Shown: positions 9,564-17,809 of the stretch, piece after piece
Position numbering within the stretch: position 1 is the first letter of the stretch
Layout of the letters: every line of letters begins with the position of its first letter
Assembly: GCF_002117105.1 (NCBI RefSeq)
Contig: NZ_CP019343.1
Coordinates: forward strand, 124,001-188,000
DNA from: Oceanicoccus sagamiensis
Lineage (GTDB): Bacteria > Pseudomonadota > Gammaproteobacteria > Pseudomonadales > Dasaniaceae
Length of the DNA stretch: 64,000 bases
Reading direction: 5' to 3'
Made by a program: the position numbers and the translations under genes
Notes under the pieces: model-generated
What the model was told of the DNA's origin: nothing
What the model saw: only the letters and a program-made list of their open reading frames with translations
Databases searched by the model: none

Positions 9564-9995
9564 ATGTCTGACTTACCCACACGCGATCACTATCGCTGGT
9601 TTTTGCCGATTAGTACCCGCTGGATGGATAACGATATCTACGGCCATATTAATAATGTGCACTATTACTCTTACTTTGACACCGTGGCCAATACCTACCT
9701 GATTGAGGAGGCGGGACTGGACATCCATCATGGCGATATTATCGGCTATATCGTTAACTCCCAGTGCAGTTATAAAAAAGCTATTGCCTTTCCTGAGAAA
9801 ATCGCAGGCGGTTTTCGTGTAAACCGTTTAGGCAATAGCTCGGTGGAATACGGTATAGCAATATTTAAAAACGACGAAAGTGATTGCTGTGCCTTTGGCA
9901 CCTTTACCCACGTGTTTGTGGACCGTAAAACCGAAAAACCGGTGCCTATTCCCGAACCCATGCGAACTGCACTGGCGTCCATGCTGGTCAACTAA
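9564..9995 (+). CDS. Acyl-CoA thioesterase (4HBT hotdog family)
   Basis: The 143-residue protein reads RWMDNDIYGHINNVHYYSYFDT in its first third, the D-x-x-x-H-x-N-N active-site pattern of 4-hydroxybenzoyl-CoA-thioesterase-like hotdog proteins, with the Asp as the expected catalytic residue. Its length is typical for the family. It would release a free acid from an acyl-CoA in the cytoplasm. It starts 19 bases behind the iron alcohol dehydrogenase frame, behind a GAGAG-type ribosome site, and appears intact although the genes on both sides are broken. Confidence 0.88.
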   Translation: MSDLPTRDHYRWFLPISTRWMDNDIYGHINNVHYYSYFDTVANTYLIEEAGLDIHHGDIIGYIVNSQCSYKKAIAFPEKIAGGFRVNRLGNSSVEYGIAIFKNDESDCCAFGTFTHVFVDRKTEKPVPIPEPMRTALASMLVN

Positions 9996-10037
9996 ACCCT
10001 GACGAAACAGCCAGTCGACGAAGCAAAGAGAAACTTC

Positions 10038-10221
10038 ATGCAACTGAACAACCCCGCGCTAATGTGCAGCCAATCCTATATTAACGGCCAGTGGATAGAC
10101 AGCGACAACGGTACCCACGTAGACGCACTCAACCCGGCTACAGGGTATCGGTAAAATTTTACGTATGGGTGAAGCGCTGGAATACGATATAGTCGGTATT
10201 AACCAAGGTATTATCTCTAAT
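10038..10221 (+). pseudogene. Aldehyde dehydrogenase remnant with large internal deletion
   Basis: ATG 10038 opens MQLNNPALMCSQSYINGQW and NPATG, the N-terminus of succinate-semialdehyde dehydrogenase (GabD)-type enzymes, and stops at TAA 10152-10154. In another frame the following bases read GIGKILRMGEALEYDIVGIN then QGIIS, which matches the C-terminal region RVAEALEYG-VGIN-GIIS of the same family. About 400 codons between these two ends are gone and the junction, near 10144, is out of frame. The two ends still have good similarity, so the deletion looks fairly recent. The neighbouring alcohol dehydrogenase is also broken, so a two-step alcohol-to-acid route seems lost here. Confidence 0.8.
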
Positions 10222-10248
10222 GATAGAGAGCGAACAGGAGAACAATCC

Positions 10249-11265
10249 ATGCCGGACAACAATGTTCGACTCAGTGTTTATAAGCAACTGATACTGGAAT
10301 TGAACGAGGCTGGCGTCAGTGAAGAGCAGCTGCATAAAGAGGCTGAACCCTTGATAGCGGCACTACCTGCCAGCTCTTCGGAACAAGCTGCCGCTCTTGA
10401 GGGCATGCTGCGGATGGAAACCGCTGTCAAACTCAGCGGCGACGATAGCCTGTTTTTAAAAGTGGGCCAACAGGTAGGCATTGACAGTTATGGCACCTTA
10501 GGTTTCGCTTTAATGAGCTGTGCCAATTTAAGGGAGGCCATTACACTACTGCTGCGCTATGCCAAGCTGTTTTTCCAACCCATCTGGACGCCTTATAAAA
10601 CTGACGGAGGCTTGCTACTGCGTTTAAATTTGGAGACAGGCTCCCCCAAACAACAGCAAGTATTTACCGAGCTGGCTTTCTCAATGTTGTCAAAAACATC
10701 CAGTGCACTTTATCGAGGACGGGTGGAAGGCGCTGAAATTCACCTGGCCTATCCCGCCCCGGCTCATAAGGCCTATTACCAGAAAGCCATTCTGGCGGAG
10801 ATCAGTTTTAATCGGGAATTTAGCCAACTGTATGTTCCAGACAGTGCTCTGGACATTCCGGTAAGAACGGCCAATATTTCTGAACATATTGTATTTCAAC
10901 AACAGTGTGAAGAAATGCTGCGAAGCTTAAACGAGGTGGGAGAAACCACCTCAGCGCTAAGACGAGTGTTGATTCAGTCCGCCGGTGATTTTCCCGATAT
11001 CACCCAGGTTGCCGAGCACCTTCATGTCAGCGAGCGCACGTTAAGACGTCGACTTAAAAATGAGGCCACCAGCTTTCGAGATATTTTAGATGAGATCAGA
11101 AATCTATTGGCCCGGGAGTATTTGGTAAAAACCTCCCTGACCGTGGCCGAGATCGCACATCTTTTAGATTTTAGCGAAGCCGTTCATTTTCGCCGAGCCT
11201 TTGTACGCTGGAATACTATTACCCCCGGCGACTATCGCCAAACGCAAACCCCTGAACAACAATAA
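10249..11265 (+). CDS. AraC family transcriptional regulator with arabinose-binding-type N-terminal domain
   Basis: The start at ATG 10249 (MPDNNVRLSVYKQL) is set by a GGAG at 10237-10240. An upstream in-frame ATG at 10165 belongs to the aldehyde dehydrogenase remnant. The protein has about 338 residues. The N-terminal two thirds look like the ArgR/OruR-type sensing domain (YGTLGFALMSCANLREAITLLLRY). The C-terminal AraC domain carries two helix-turn-helices (ITQVAEHLHVSERTLRRRLK; SLTVAEIAHLLDFSEAVHFR). It is a candidate activator for the shared motif found upstream of seven genes in this region, since those sites overlap the expected -35 position; this link is inference. Confidence 0.9.
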   Translation: MPDNNVRLSVYKQLILELNEAGVSEEQLHKEAEPLIAALPASSSEQAAALEGMLRMETAVKLSGDDSLFLKVGQQVGIDSYGTLGFALMSCANLREAITLLLRYAKLFFQPIWTPYKTDGGLLLRLNLETGSPKQQQVFTELAFSMLSKTSSALYRGRVEGAEIHLAYPAPAHKAYYQKAILAEISFNREFSQLYVPDSALDIPVRTANISEHIVFQQQCEEMLRSLNEVGETTSALRRVLIQSAGDFPDITQVAEHLHVSERTLRRRLKNEATSFRDILDEIRNLLAREYLVKTSLTVAEIAHLLDFSEAVHFRRAFVRWNTITPGDYRQTQTPEQQ

Positions 11266-11289
11266 GCCAGAGACTTCACCCTGCCAATA

Positions 11290-11321
11290 TCGCTTTAATC
11301 AGCCATGGTGCTGATAAGCGA
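11290..11321. terminator. Hairpin between convergent araC-type and MFS genes
   Basis: TCGCTT (11290-11295) plus ATCAGC (11298-11303) pair with GCTGAT (11310-11315) plus AAGCGA (11316-11321), leaving a two-base bulge and a six-base loop. It sits in the 60-base gap between two convergent genes. There is no clear T run, so it is only a possible bidirectional terminator. Confidence 0.4.
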
Positions 11322-11325
11322 GTGG

Positions 11326-12621
11326 TTAAACCTGTTGAGTCTGTTGTTGAATCTGTTGTTGAGCCTGTTGTTTTGCCAGCGCCCGACCACATAGCCATAC
11401 ATGGACAGAACCCCATAAACCCAGCAGCGAAAAATAAGCCAACGCCACGCCGAGGGAACCCTCGCCATAGTGGGGTTCCAGCAAGTCACTGAGAAGGCCC
11501 ACCAATATCGGCCCCAGCCCCATACCCACCAGGTTAATTAATAGCATTTTAATCGCCGAAGCCACCCCGCGCATATTGACTGGCGACAGGGTTTGTAACA
11601 TCGCCAGCATCGGCCCCATAGCATAGTTGGCGGCAAAGCCCGGAAGAATAAAAAACGCGATAGCAGTGGTAATGTCCTCTGCCAGCAGCCCCATAATAAA
11701 AAAGGGTATGGTAAAAAATGGCACCACCGCCAGCACCCACATACCATACTGGAAACCGCGAACGGCCAGCCGATCAAATACCTTACCGGCCAGCAGTGCG
11801 CCGATGGCTCCGGAAATACCAAACACCAGGGCCATCAACAGCCCCGTCTGTGACTGGCTAAGCTCATGGGTGCGGATAAAAAATGTCGGCATCCATGAGG
11901 TCAGACCATAAGAAATTAATCCGACTATCATGGAAGCGGCAACCAGGTGACGCAGTGCCTGGTTATTCCACATCATCACCGCCGTTGTTTTTATCGGCGG
12001 TGGTGGCTCGGGCGTCTGTGTTTCAAACGTGCCCCGCCCCGGTTCTTTAATCCATTTGGCCATCAGCAGCGCCAGCAACAGACCGGGTACTCCAACTGAT
12101 ACCAGAGCCATACGCCAACCGTAGGCCTGGGCAATAAATCCACCACCCACAAAACCGAACATCATCCCGACACTGCCACCGAGCATCAATACCGACATCG
12201 CAAACCCCCGGCGATGGGGAGGAAAATAATCGGCAATCAGGGACTGGCTGGCGGGGCCTACTCCGGCCTCACCAATACCGACACCTATACGAAATAACAA
12301 CAGGCTGATAAAGCCGGCCGCCGTACCGCCGAGTGCAGTCATCATCGAGAAAATCACAATACTGGCGATAATAATGCGCTTGCGACTGTATTGGTCCGAA
12401 AGCCTGGCAATAGGCAGCCCCAGGGTCGCGTAAAACAGGGCAAAAGAAAGACCGCCCAACAGGCCCAGTTGCAGATCCGTTAAATCAAACTCCGCTTTAA
12501 TATCCGGGAACAGAATCGACAGAATCATGCGGTCGCAAATCGACAAGGCATAGGCCAGCATCATCAGAGTCAATAAACGGCGGTGCCCCGGTAACGGCTG
12601 GCTGGCTGTCGGTTGATTCAT
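11326..12621 (-). CDS. MFS transporter, spinster-like
   Basis: The 431-residue protein has about twelve membrane segments. The loop RLSDQYSRKRII is the MFS signature between segments 2 and 3. GVGIGEAGVGPASQSLIADYFP is the signature of the spinster-like branch often found next to steroid, terpene and aromatic catabolic genes. A substrate importer or exporter for the surrounding pathway is likely; the substrate is not known. The last 20 or so residues are almost only Gln with Ala, Thr and Ile, encoded by a degenerate CTGTTG-type repeat at about 11326-11378. This looks like slippage-derived sequence rather than a conserved domain. Confidence 0.88.
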   Translation of the reverse strand: MNQPTASQPLPGHRRLLTLMMLAYALSICDRMILSILFPDIKAEFDLTDLQLGLLGGLSFALFYATLGLPIARLSDQYSRKRIIIASIVIFSMMTALGGTAAGFISLLLFRIGVGIGEAGVGPASQSLIADYFPPHRRGFAMSVLMLGGSVGMMFGFVGGGFIAQAYGWRMALVSVGVPGLLLALLMAKWIKEPGRGTFETQTPEPPPPIKTTAVMMWNNQALRHLVAASMIVGLISYGLTSWMPTFFIRTHELSQSQTGLLMALVFGISGAIGALLAGKVFDRLAVRGFQYGMWVLAVVPFFTIPFFIMGLLAEDITTAIAFFILPGFAANYAMGPMLAMLQTLSPVNMRGVASAIKMLLINLVGMGLGPILVGLLSDLLEPHYGEGSLGVALAYFSLLGLWGSVHVWLCGRALAKQQAQQQIQQQTQQV

Positions 12622-12711
12622 AGTGAGTCCTGTTTATTGCGGGATTATTGTGAGACGGTGCTGTCAGCGGCCTGGCCGCCAGTACACCATCCCGTACTGA
12701 CAATCAAAGCC

Positions 12712-12733
12712 GGTGGATTACAATCCACCCTAC
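12712..12733. repeat. Palindromic GGTGGATT repeat, copy B, supplying a stop codon
   Basis: The unit GGTGGATTnnAATCCACC followed by CTAC spans 12712-12733. On the minus strand its GTAGGG end contributes the TAG stop (12732-12730) of the DUF2147-like gene. It is a solo unit; a possible half-unit (GGTGGAATCC) lies inside the gene's last codons at 12742-12751. Confidence 0.8.
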
Positions 12734-13143
12734 TCTTGTGCGGTGGAATCCGCAGGCAGCCATTCTACTGTTCGGCTAAAAAAACCCACCTTGCCTGTGA
12801 GCTGCATCGTGCCACTGTCGGAGAGGGTAATTTCCACCGTTTTGAATGCTTCCAGTTTGTGGATATAGGCAAGACCCGTCCAGGCGTCCTGTTTCGCTGT
12901 AATCTCCTTGATAAAAACCTGCCCTTCCCGCTCCGGGAATTTGTTATTGCGAACGACAATACCTTCACCCTGGTCCAGCCGAATCTCAATCCAGACCGGC
13001 ATCTCGGCATGCTTCCAGGTACCGGCAATATCGGTGGCTGTTGCTTTGCTACTGGCTATAGAAGCAAGCGATAACACCCATAATAGAAAAACCGTTTGGA
13101 TGCTTTTCCCGACAGCATGCCGGTGATAAAAATTATTGCTCAT
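12730..13143 (-). CDS. DUF2147-like secreted small protein
   Basis: The 137-residue protein has an N-terminal signal or membrane segment (VFLLWVLSLASIASS). It is followed by AGTWKHAEMPVWIEI and, near the end, LTGKVGFFSRTVEW, which resemble the GxWK start and the G-GF--R-x-x-W end of DUF2147 periplasmic proteins. The assignment rests on pattern only. It overlaps the sulfatase stop by 11 bases (13133-13143), so the two are translated in a coupled way. The stop codon comes from a palindromic repeat. It is probably the last gene of the PfpI-membrane protein-sulfatase operon. Confidence 0.65.
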   Translation of the reverse strand: MSNNFYHRHAVGKSIQTVFLLWVLSLASIASSKATATDIAGTWKHAEMPVWIEIRLDQGEGIVVRNNKFPEREGQVFIKEITAKQDAWTGLAYIHKLEAFKTVEITLSDSGTMQLTGKVGFFSRTVEWLPADSTAQE

Positions 13144-14971
13144 CAGTCGATACCTTTTTCATTCGCCAGGCCACATAAAAGGGCAATAGCAGCAACACCG
13201 TCAACAGCAACACCAGGATACCGTCTCGATTGGTTAACAGACCATTCTGAACCAGTTGTTTAATCTGGGTATAACCTGGCGGCACGGGCACCACTTTATT
13301 ATCCACGGTGTATTGATGATAGGCCGACAGCATACGCTGGAAACGCACTGTGTCAGCCCCGGATAAATCCTTAGTCTCACCCGGGTCGGTGACAATATTA
13401 AATAAACGCCATTGACCATCTCCACGGGGCGGCTGGTTAACCACCAGCTTATAGTCACCCTGAAATAACACACCGTGGTCGGTCAGCTCGTAACCCACGG
13501 GATCATCAGGGCCATAAACCCTTGCAGCGGAGGCAGAAAGCAAGGGTGTTAGATCCCGGCCAGTCATCGGCAGTATCGGGCGTCCCGCAAAGCGATCCCC
13601 GGGTGCTGCTACACCGCTTAGTGACAAAATGGTTGGCGTAATATCGGTGGCCCAGGCAAAGGCCCTGGTCAGTGACGACGGATCGGCAACCGGTTTACCG
13701 CTAATAATCAGGGGCACACGCATACCGCCTTCACCGGCATGGAATTTATAGTAAGCCAATGGACTGACAGCGGCGCTGGAAAAGCTGGGACCTATGGTAC
13801 CGTAGCTGCCTTTAAGGCCAAGGGTTTCGTAGTCAACGTTATAACCGAGACTGTGTGGGCCCAATCGCTGTGGAAACCCTCGCGGATCATCGGGGCCATT
13901 GGCTTCACTGCCATTATCCGAGGTAAAAATAAAAATCGTATTATCGTATTGACCGCGCTGTTTAAGAAACTCAACCAGCCGGCCAATATGGAAATCCATG
14001 GCCTCAATCATGCCGGCATAAACCGCCATACGTTTTGACTGGTAGCGCCGGTCCTCATCACTAAGTGCATCCCAGTCTATGGTGGTATGCATTCTTACCA
14101 TGGGTGTATTTTCTGGAACAATACCCAGCGCTTCTGCCCGTTCCTTACGCTGCTCACGCAGCACATCCCAGCCGGAATCATAGACACCCATATAGCGGTC
14201 GATATAGTGTTGCGGAGCCTGTACAGGGGAATGCACTGCCATAAAAGGGAGATAGGCAAAGAAGGGTTTTTCATCCTGTAAATTGCTGTCGATAAACTCA
14301 ATCATTTTATCGACTAAAAAACGCGAAGAATAAAAATCTTCCGGCAGCGTATAACGCTCACCATCAGCAAACCAGTTAGCCTGGTCATACAGTGGAAGAT
14401 AAGGACGCTGCTCCCAATTATCGGCACCTGAATCCATCATTGCCATGGTACGCTGAAAACCACGTCGACTGGGTCGTTTATCCGGGTCCATGCCCAAATG
14501 CCATTTACCCGCCATATAAGTGTGGTAACCGGCTTCTTCTAACAGTGTTGCCACGGTAACTACATCGCTACCGAGTACACCTTGATAGTTAGCGTGCTTG
14601 CGTTGCTCGGGCGCTAACATTTCAGGAATATTGGGAACCCCGGCCAGATGGCTATCCACGCCGGTGAGCAACATAGCCCTGGCAGGCGCGCAATTGGCGG
14701 CGGTGTGGAAGTTGGTAAAGCTGACACCCTGCTCCGCCAATGCCGTTAGAGAGGGTGTATTGACTTCACTGCCATAGGACGCGATATCGGTATAACCCAG
14801 ATCATCGGCGAGGATAAAAACGATGTTGGGACGTACTCTATATGCAGAACTCTGCGCCTCAGTGTCTACAACGGTATTCGCTGATGCTTCAATCCCAAAC
14901 ACGCTGCTACTCACAACGCTTAAACACAGGCATGCGCCACAAAAAATCTGAGGTAAAGAAAAACGTCTCAC
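13133..14971 (-). CDS. Sulfatase (arylsulfatase-like, Cys-type)
   Basis: The GTG at 14971 begins four bases behind the upstream gene's stop and gives a 612-residue protein with a clean signal peptide (VRRFSLPQIFCGACLCLSVV). An ATG at 15007 is in frame but overlaps the preceding gene by 32 bases. NIVFILADDLGYTD holds the metal Asp pair (about 56-57). NCAPARAMLLTG holds Cys94 in the C-x-P-x-R motif that is converted to formylglycine. A transmembrane helix (ILVLLLTVLLLLPFYVAW) with a short basic tail closes the protein, so it is probably anchored in the inner membrane and faces the periplasm. It would hydrolyse a sulfate ester; the substrate is unknown. No formylglycine-generating enzyme is adjacent. 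Confidence 0.88.
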   Translation of the reverse strand: MRRFSLPQIFCGACLCLSVVSSSVFGIEASANTVVDTEAQSSAYRVRPNIVFILADDLGYTDIASYGSEVNTPSLTALAEQGVSFTNFHTAANCAPARAMLLTGVDSHLAGVPNIPEMLAPEQRKHANYQGVLGSDVVTVATLLEEAGYHTYMAGKWHLGMDPDKRPSRRGFQRTMAMMDSGADNWEQRPYLPLYDQANWFADGERYTLPEDFYSSRFLVDKMIEFIDSNLQDEKPFFAYLPFMAVHSPVQAPQHYIDRYMGVYDSGWDVLREQRKERAEALGIVPENTPMVRMHTTIDWDALSDEDRRYQSKRMAVYAGMIEAMDFHIGRLVEFLKQRGQYDNTIFIFTSDNGSEANGPDDPRGFPQRLGPHSLGYNVDYETLGLKGSYGTIGPSFSSAAVSPLAYYKFHAGEGGMRVPLIISGKPVADPSSLTRAFAWATDITPTILSLSGVAAPGDRFAGRPILPMTGRDLTPLLSASAARVYGPDDPVGYELTDHGVLFQGDYKLVVNQPPRGDGQWRLFNIVTDPGETKDLSGADTVRFQRMLSAYHQYTVDNKVVPVPPGYTQIKQLVQNGLLTNRDGILVLLLTVLLLLPFYVAWRMKKVSTDEQ

Positions 14972-14975
14972 TGGT

Positions 14976-15367
14976 TCAGCCTTGTTTTGGCAAGCGGCGG
15001 GATGCAAGCAGCAAAATAATGGCCACGACCACTTCTGTCATGATCTGACTAACGGCCAATGTGGCATCGTGCAACAGCCAGGCGACAATTCGCCCCAAGG
15101 CTGTGATCGCCAGTAACATCATGGGGGGTAGTACCAGCTTCGATGCCCACTGATCAGGGCGATCAACATACAACTGCCCAGCACCAGAAAGAAGCCAGCC
15201 ATATTACCGATTTGGGAGCTGAGTCCGAGGCCGTCACTCAGCGTCAGGCCAAAGTTAGGTGCTACGCCAGCCGGTGCCACCAGCCAGCGAACCCCCATAA
15301 CCACAAACAGAATCGCAGGTATCAGTACCAATAACTTTACAATAATACTGATTGGGCTCACCTTCAT
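14976..15367 (-). pseudogene. DUF4345-like membrane protein, one-base frameshift
   Basis: The frame from ATG 15367 reads MKVSPISIIVKLLVLIPAI and WLVAPAGVAPNFGLTL and ends HRSWYYPP at a stop at 15119. The adjacent frame continues MMLLAITALGRIVAWLLHD to LLLASRRLPKQG (stop 14976). Joined, they make one small four-helix membrane protein of about 130 residues. The shift lies in the G run 15123-15128 (six present, seven needed). The gene begins two bases behind the PfpI-like gene and ends four bases before the sulfatase start, so it is an operon member. It may be intact in the cell if the lost G is a sequencing error. The family name is a tentative match. Confidence 0.75.
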
Positions 15368-15369
15368 TT

Positions 15370-16224
15370 TTATTGATCCCTTTCGGCAATGACTTGCATC
15401 ATTTTGTGTGCCGTCTCCAACCCTGAGTTTTGGTTCTGGCCGGTCACAAATCGCCTCTCTTGATCAATCACCACATGGGTAGCAAACACATCACGGAAAG
15501 CCGTTTGGCTTTCGTAAAGCGCACCGGCTTTACGCAGTTCGGTTTCCGGGTGTTGCGGGGTAATTTCAATCTTTAGCTCTTTAATTTGCTTGTCACTAAC
15601 CCCGGTCATGGCTCGTCCAGCGATCAGCAAATTGCCCTGAGTGTCTTTTACATTGATAAAACCCAACACTCCGTGACATACGCCGCCGAGAACAGGTTTG
15701 TGTTCCGCATAAAAGGCGTCGCCAATTTTCTGTGCCAGAATGTCTGAGTAACCCAGATCATAGGCTGCACCCCATCCACCGGCGAGAAAGATCAGGTCGT
15801 ACTCGCTGAAATCGACATCATCAATTTTTATTGACTTCTGAGCTTTCGCGGTAAAAACAGGATCGGCAAGGAAACGCTCATCGAGAGGGCTTATCGACAC
15901 TCGACCAAGGCTATCAGGGGCGATAGGAATTTCACCGCCTTTAATACTGGCTACATCGACCGACATACCGCCGTCTAAAAACGTGTAATAAGGGTGTGTC
16001 ATTTCAGATGCGGCAACACCGGTAGCCGGACCCTCGGTTTCACCCGGCGCCGCCAATACGCTATGACTGGTGGTAATAATCAGTGCACGCTTACCCGCCA
16101 GTTCAAATTCAGGGCCATGATACTCAGGGTGCAACCCCAACTTGTGCACCAAGGTCGGTAACGCCAGTACAACGATGACGGCAAATGCGACAAGGGCAGC
16201 CAAAACTTTCATTATTTTGCTCAT
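15370..16224 (-). CDS. DJ-1/PfpI family protein (Hsp31-like glutamine amidotransferase fold)
   Basis: The 284-residue protein starts with one membrane segment (about 6-25, VLAALVAFAVIVVLALP), so it is membrane-anchored or exported. The DJ-1/PfpI domain follows, with the nucleophile elbow GGVCHGVLGF (Cys183, His184) and Glu74 in SEMTHPYY, the catalytic arrangement of the Hsp31/glyoxalase III-like group. Glyoxalase, deglycase or chaperone roles are known in this family; which applies here is open. It is the first gene of an operon continuing into the membrane protein, sulfatase and DUF2147-like genes. A copy of the shared upstream motif lies 71 bases before its start. Confidence 0.87.
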   Translation of the reverse strand: MSKIMKVLAALVAFAVIVVLALPTLVHKLGLHPEYHGPEFELAGKRALIITTSHSVLAAPGETEGPATGVAASEMTHPYYTFLDGGMSVDVASIKGGEIPIAPDSLGRVSISPLDERFLADPVFTAKAQKSIKIDDVDFSEYDLIFLAGGWGAAYDLGYSDILAQKIGDAFYAEHKPVLGGVCHGVLGFINVKDTQGNLLIAGRAMTGVSDKQIKELKIEITPQHPETELRKAGALYESQTAFRDVFATHVVIDQERRFVTGQNQNSGLETAHKMMQVIAERDQ

Positions 16225-16264
16225 GGATTCAAATCTCTCTGTACATTTATTTCAAATATTTCAA

Positions 16265-16308
16265 ATTTTATTCCGCCGCCAATGCCCCTGGCGTATCATT
16301 TCCGGACA
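16265..16308 (-). promoter_or_regulatory. Shared-motif promoter of the PfpI-sulfatase operon
   Basis: On the minus strand TGTCCGGAAATGAT (16308-16295) lies 38 nt before a -10-like TAAAAT (16270-16265), and the PfpI-like gene starts at 16224. The match to the shared consensus TGrCCGAawATGAT is 12 of 14. Confidence 0.55.
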
Positions 16309-16433
16309 AATGGCGTATTAAGCCATATCCATAACTCTGGCTTCGGCCTTGAGAAGGGAGTTAGTCAACGCCCTCTCTCTGATCGTTACCAGCACGCAGT
16401 AATCTGGCCCGCGACAAAGGCCGGCCTATGGAT

Positions 16434-17489
16434 TTAATGCGGTGCCAGCAAAGCCTCACAGCCGGTTCCGGTTATCAATCGATCAACGCGCTGCTTATCG
16501 CTTTGCGATAAATTCTGGTATTCCTCATTAATCCACTGAAGACACTTACCCTGATAAGGGAAGCTTTGCTGGGACCATAAGCCACCATCGATCTCTGTTT
16601 GCCATTGCTTCTCACCGGCTTGCAGCGCTTTGGCGTTAGCCAGTAAGGCGGGGACATAAGTTCTGCCGATTTCTGTAAGTATGTTCTTCAATGTTGCAGG
16701 AACGGTTTCCAACGAGGTCCAGTTTTTTTCCTCAGATTCCAGTCCACTCTGATCTTCCAGTGTACTCACCCAGGCGATGGTACGAGGCGAGACTTTATGG
16801 GCAATAGCTCGGGGGGTAGGGTCAAAACCGATAAGCTGGCTAAGCTGACCAAACAAGGCAAAGTCTCCAGAACCCGGCTTATCGCCAAGCAAGAAAGGCT
16901 GGTTCTTGAAGTGCTCTTCCAGTAGCGACAGCAAGCGACGATAACTGGCATCTATAATGGGGGCTGTGGTGTCGTTGGAACCCACATAACCCAGGCGTCC
17001 AGTCTGACGGTCAGCAAAAAACGTTTTCACTTGCTGCAAGGCTTCTTCTCCCATCGTAACATCCATAATCAAAGGGAGCTGGGTGCCAGCGTTGTCGGCA
17101 TCTTCAGAAAAATACCAGCGATAGTGGAACATAAATTTTGTACACCATTCGTCGCCGAAATCCTCCAGCAGAAAATTGATAAACGCCAGCGCAGGATCAT
17201 CGGGAATCACCGAGCGAGGTGTAAAAAGCTTCTCCAGACGGTGAATGATCGGGGTGGAATCGCAAACGGCTTCACTCTCACCGCTATCATCTTTGAAGAT
17301 AAAGGTAGGCAAAAAAGTGATTTTGGGTTTGCTAATACCTAAACCATCCAGCGCCGCTGCCGGATCTGCCCATATCATGGCATGCGGAATACGGCGATAT
17401 CTCAGCAGTGATAACATTTTTCGCGTATAGGGTGATCCAGTAGCGCCAATAAGACGCAGAGGGTTGTCTGTGGTATACGTTGTTGACAC
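16434..17489 (-). CDS. Glutathione S-transferase family protein
   Basis: The 351-residue protein has an N-terminal thioredoxin-like GST domain (RLIGATGSPYTRKMLSLLRYR, with SPYTRK at the glutathione site), then an insert and a C-terminal helical domain (GDKPGSGDFALFGQLSQL). It is longer than ordinary GSTs (about 210 residues), like the GST-fold proteins found in marine catabolic clusters. Glutathione conjugation or isomerisation of a cluster intermediate is inferred. It diverges from the LCAD-type gene across a 320-base region, and both promoters carry the shared motif. Confidence 0.82.
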   Translation of the reverse strand: MSTTYTTDNPLRLIGATGSPYTRKMLSLLRYRRIPHAMIWADPAAALDGLGISKPKITFLPTFIFKDDSGESEAVCDSTPIIHRLEKLFTPRSVIPDDPALAFINFLLEDFGDEWCTKFMFHYRWYFSEDADNAGTQLPLIMDVTMGEEALQQVKTFFADRQTGRLGYVGSNDTTAPIIDASYRRLLSLLEEHFKNQPFLLGDKPGSGDFALFGQLSQLIGFDPTPRAIAHKVSPRTIAWVSTLEDQSGLESEEKNWTSLETVPATLKNILTEIGRTYVPALLANAKALQAGEKQWQTEIDGGLWSQQSFPYQGKCLQWINEEYQNLSQSDKQRVDRLITGTGCEALLAPH

Positions 17490-17553
17490 GGTACATTCCT
17501 TATTAATTTTGTTAGCTGGTGGAATAGACTCAATTTAACCGGCTGGTAAATCG

Positions 17554-17596
17554 ATTATAGTGAGTGCCGGCCACCTTACGGGATCATTTTCGGCCA
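17554..17596 (-). promoter_or_regulatory. Shared-motif promoter of the GST gene
   Basis: On the minus strand TGGCCGAAAATGAT (17596-17583), the best consensus copy, lies exactly 37 nt before TATAAT (17559-17554). The -10 context CTATAATCGA is the same as at the acyl-CoA dehydrogenase promoter near 7.3 kb. Confidence 0.65.
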
Positions 17597-17638
17597 ACCT
17601 CGTTTTGTTAGCCGTAATTTCATTTCTGGACAGGCTAC

Positions 17639-17683
17639 TGGCCGATAATGATTCCAGTGACTTATCGAAGAGCTGATTACATT
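17639..17683 (+). promoter_or_regulatory. Shared-motif promoter of the LCAD-type gene
   Basis: TGGCCGATAATGAT at 17639-17652, followed by TCCA, points toward the acyl-CoA dehydrogenase at 17810. The best -10 candidate is TACATT (17678-17683), 39 nt downstream of the first T. The motif is strong; the -10 call is weak. Confidence 0.5.
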
Positions 17684-17809
17684 ACGTTTTAAAATAGTAA
17701 AACTGTCTCAACTATGATGAAATTTCTTAAACGACAGTTCCCGCTGTTAGCCTCACCGCAAACAACGACTAACGCCAAACTTACCTGACAAGCTATCCTG
17801 GAGTTCCCC

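Larger units (their letters stand above)
17490..17809. other. Divergent regulatory region between GST and LCAD-type genes
   Basis: The 320 bases hold no gene. They hold two strong oppositely oriented copies of the shared motif (17583-17596 and 17639-17652), a weaker copy at 17619-17632 (10 of 14 matches), and the two promoters described separately. Confidence 0.7.

Noticed and set aside
12613-13074. 153-codon plus-strand frame opposite the DUF2147-like gene
   Set aside because: Its residues are the reverse shadow of the minus-strand gene, and the repeat and stop codon logic fit the minus reading.
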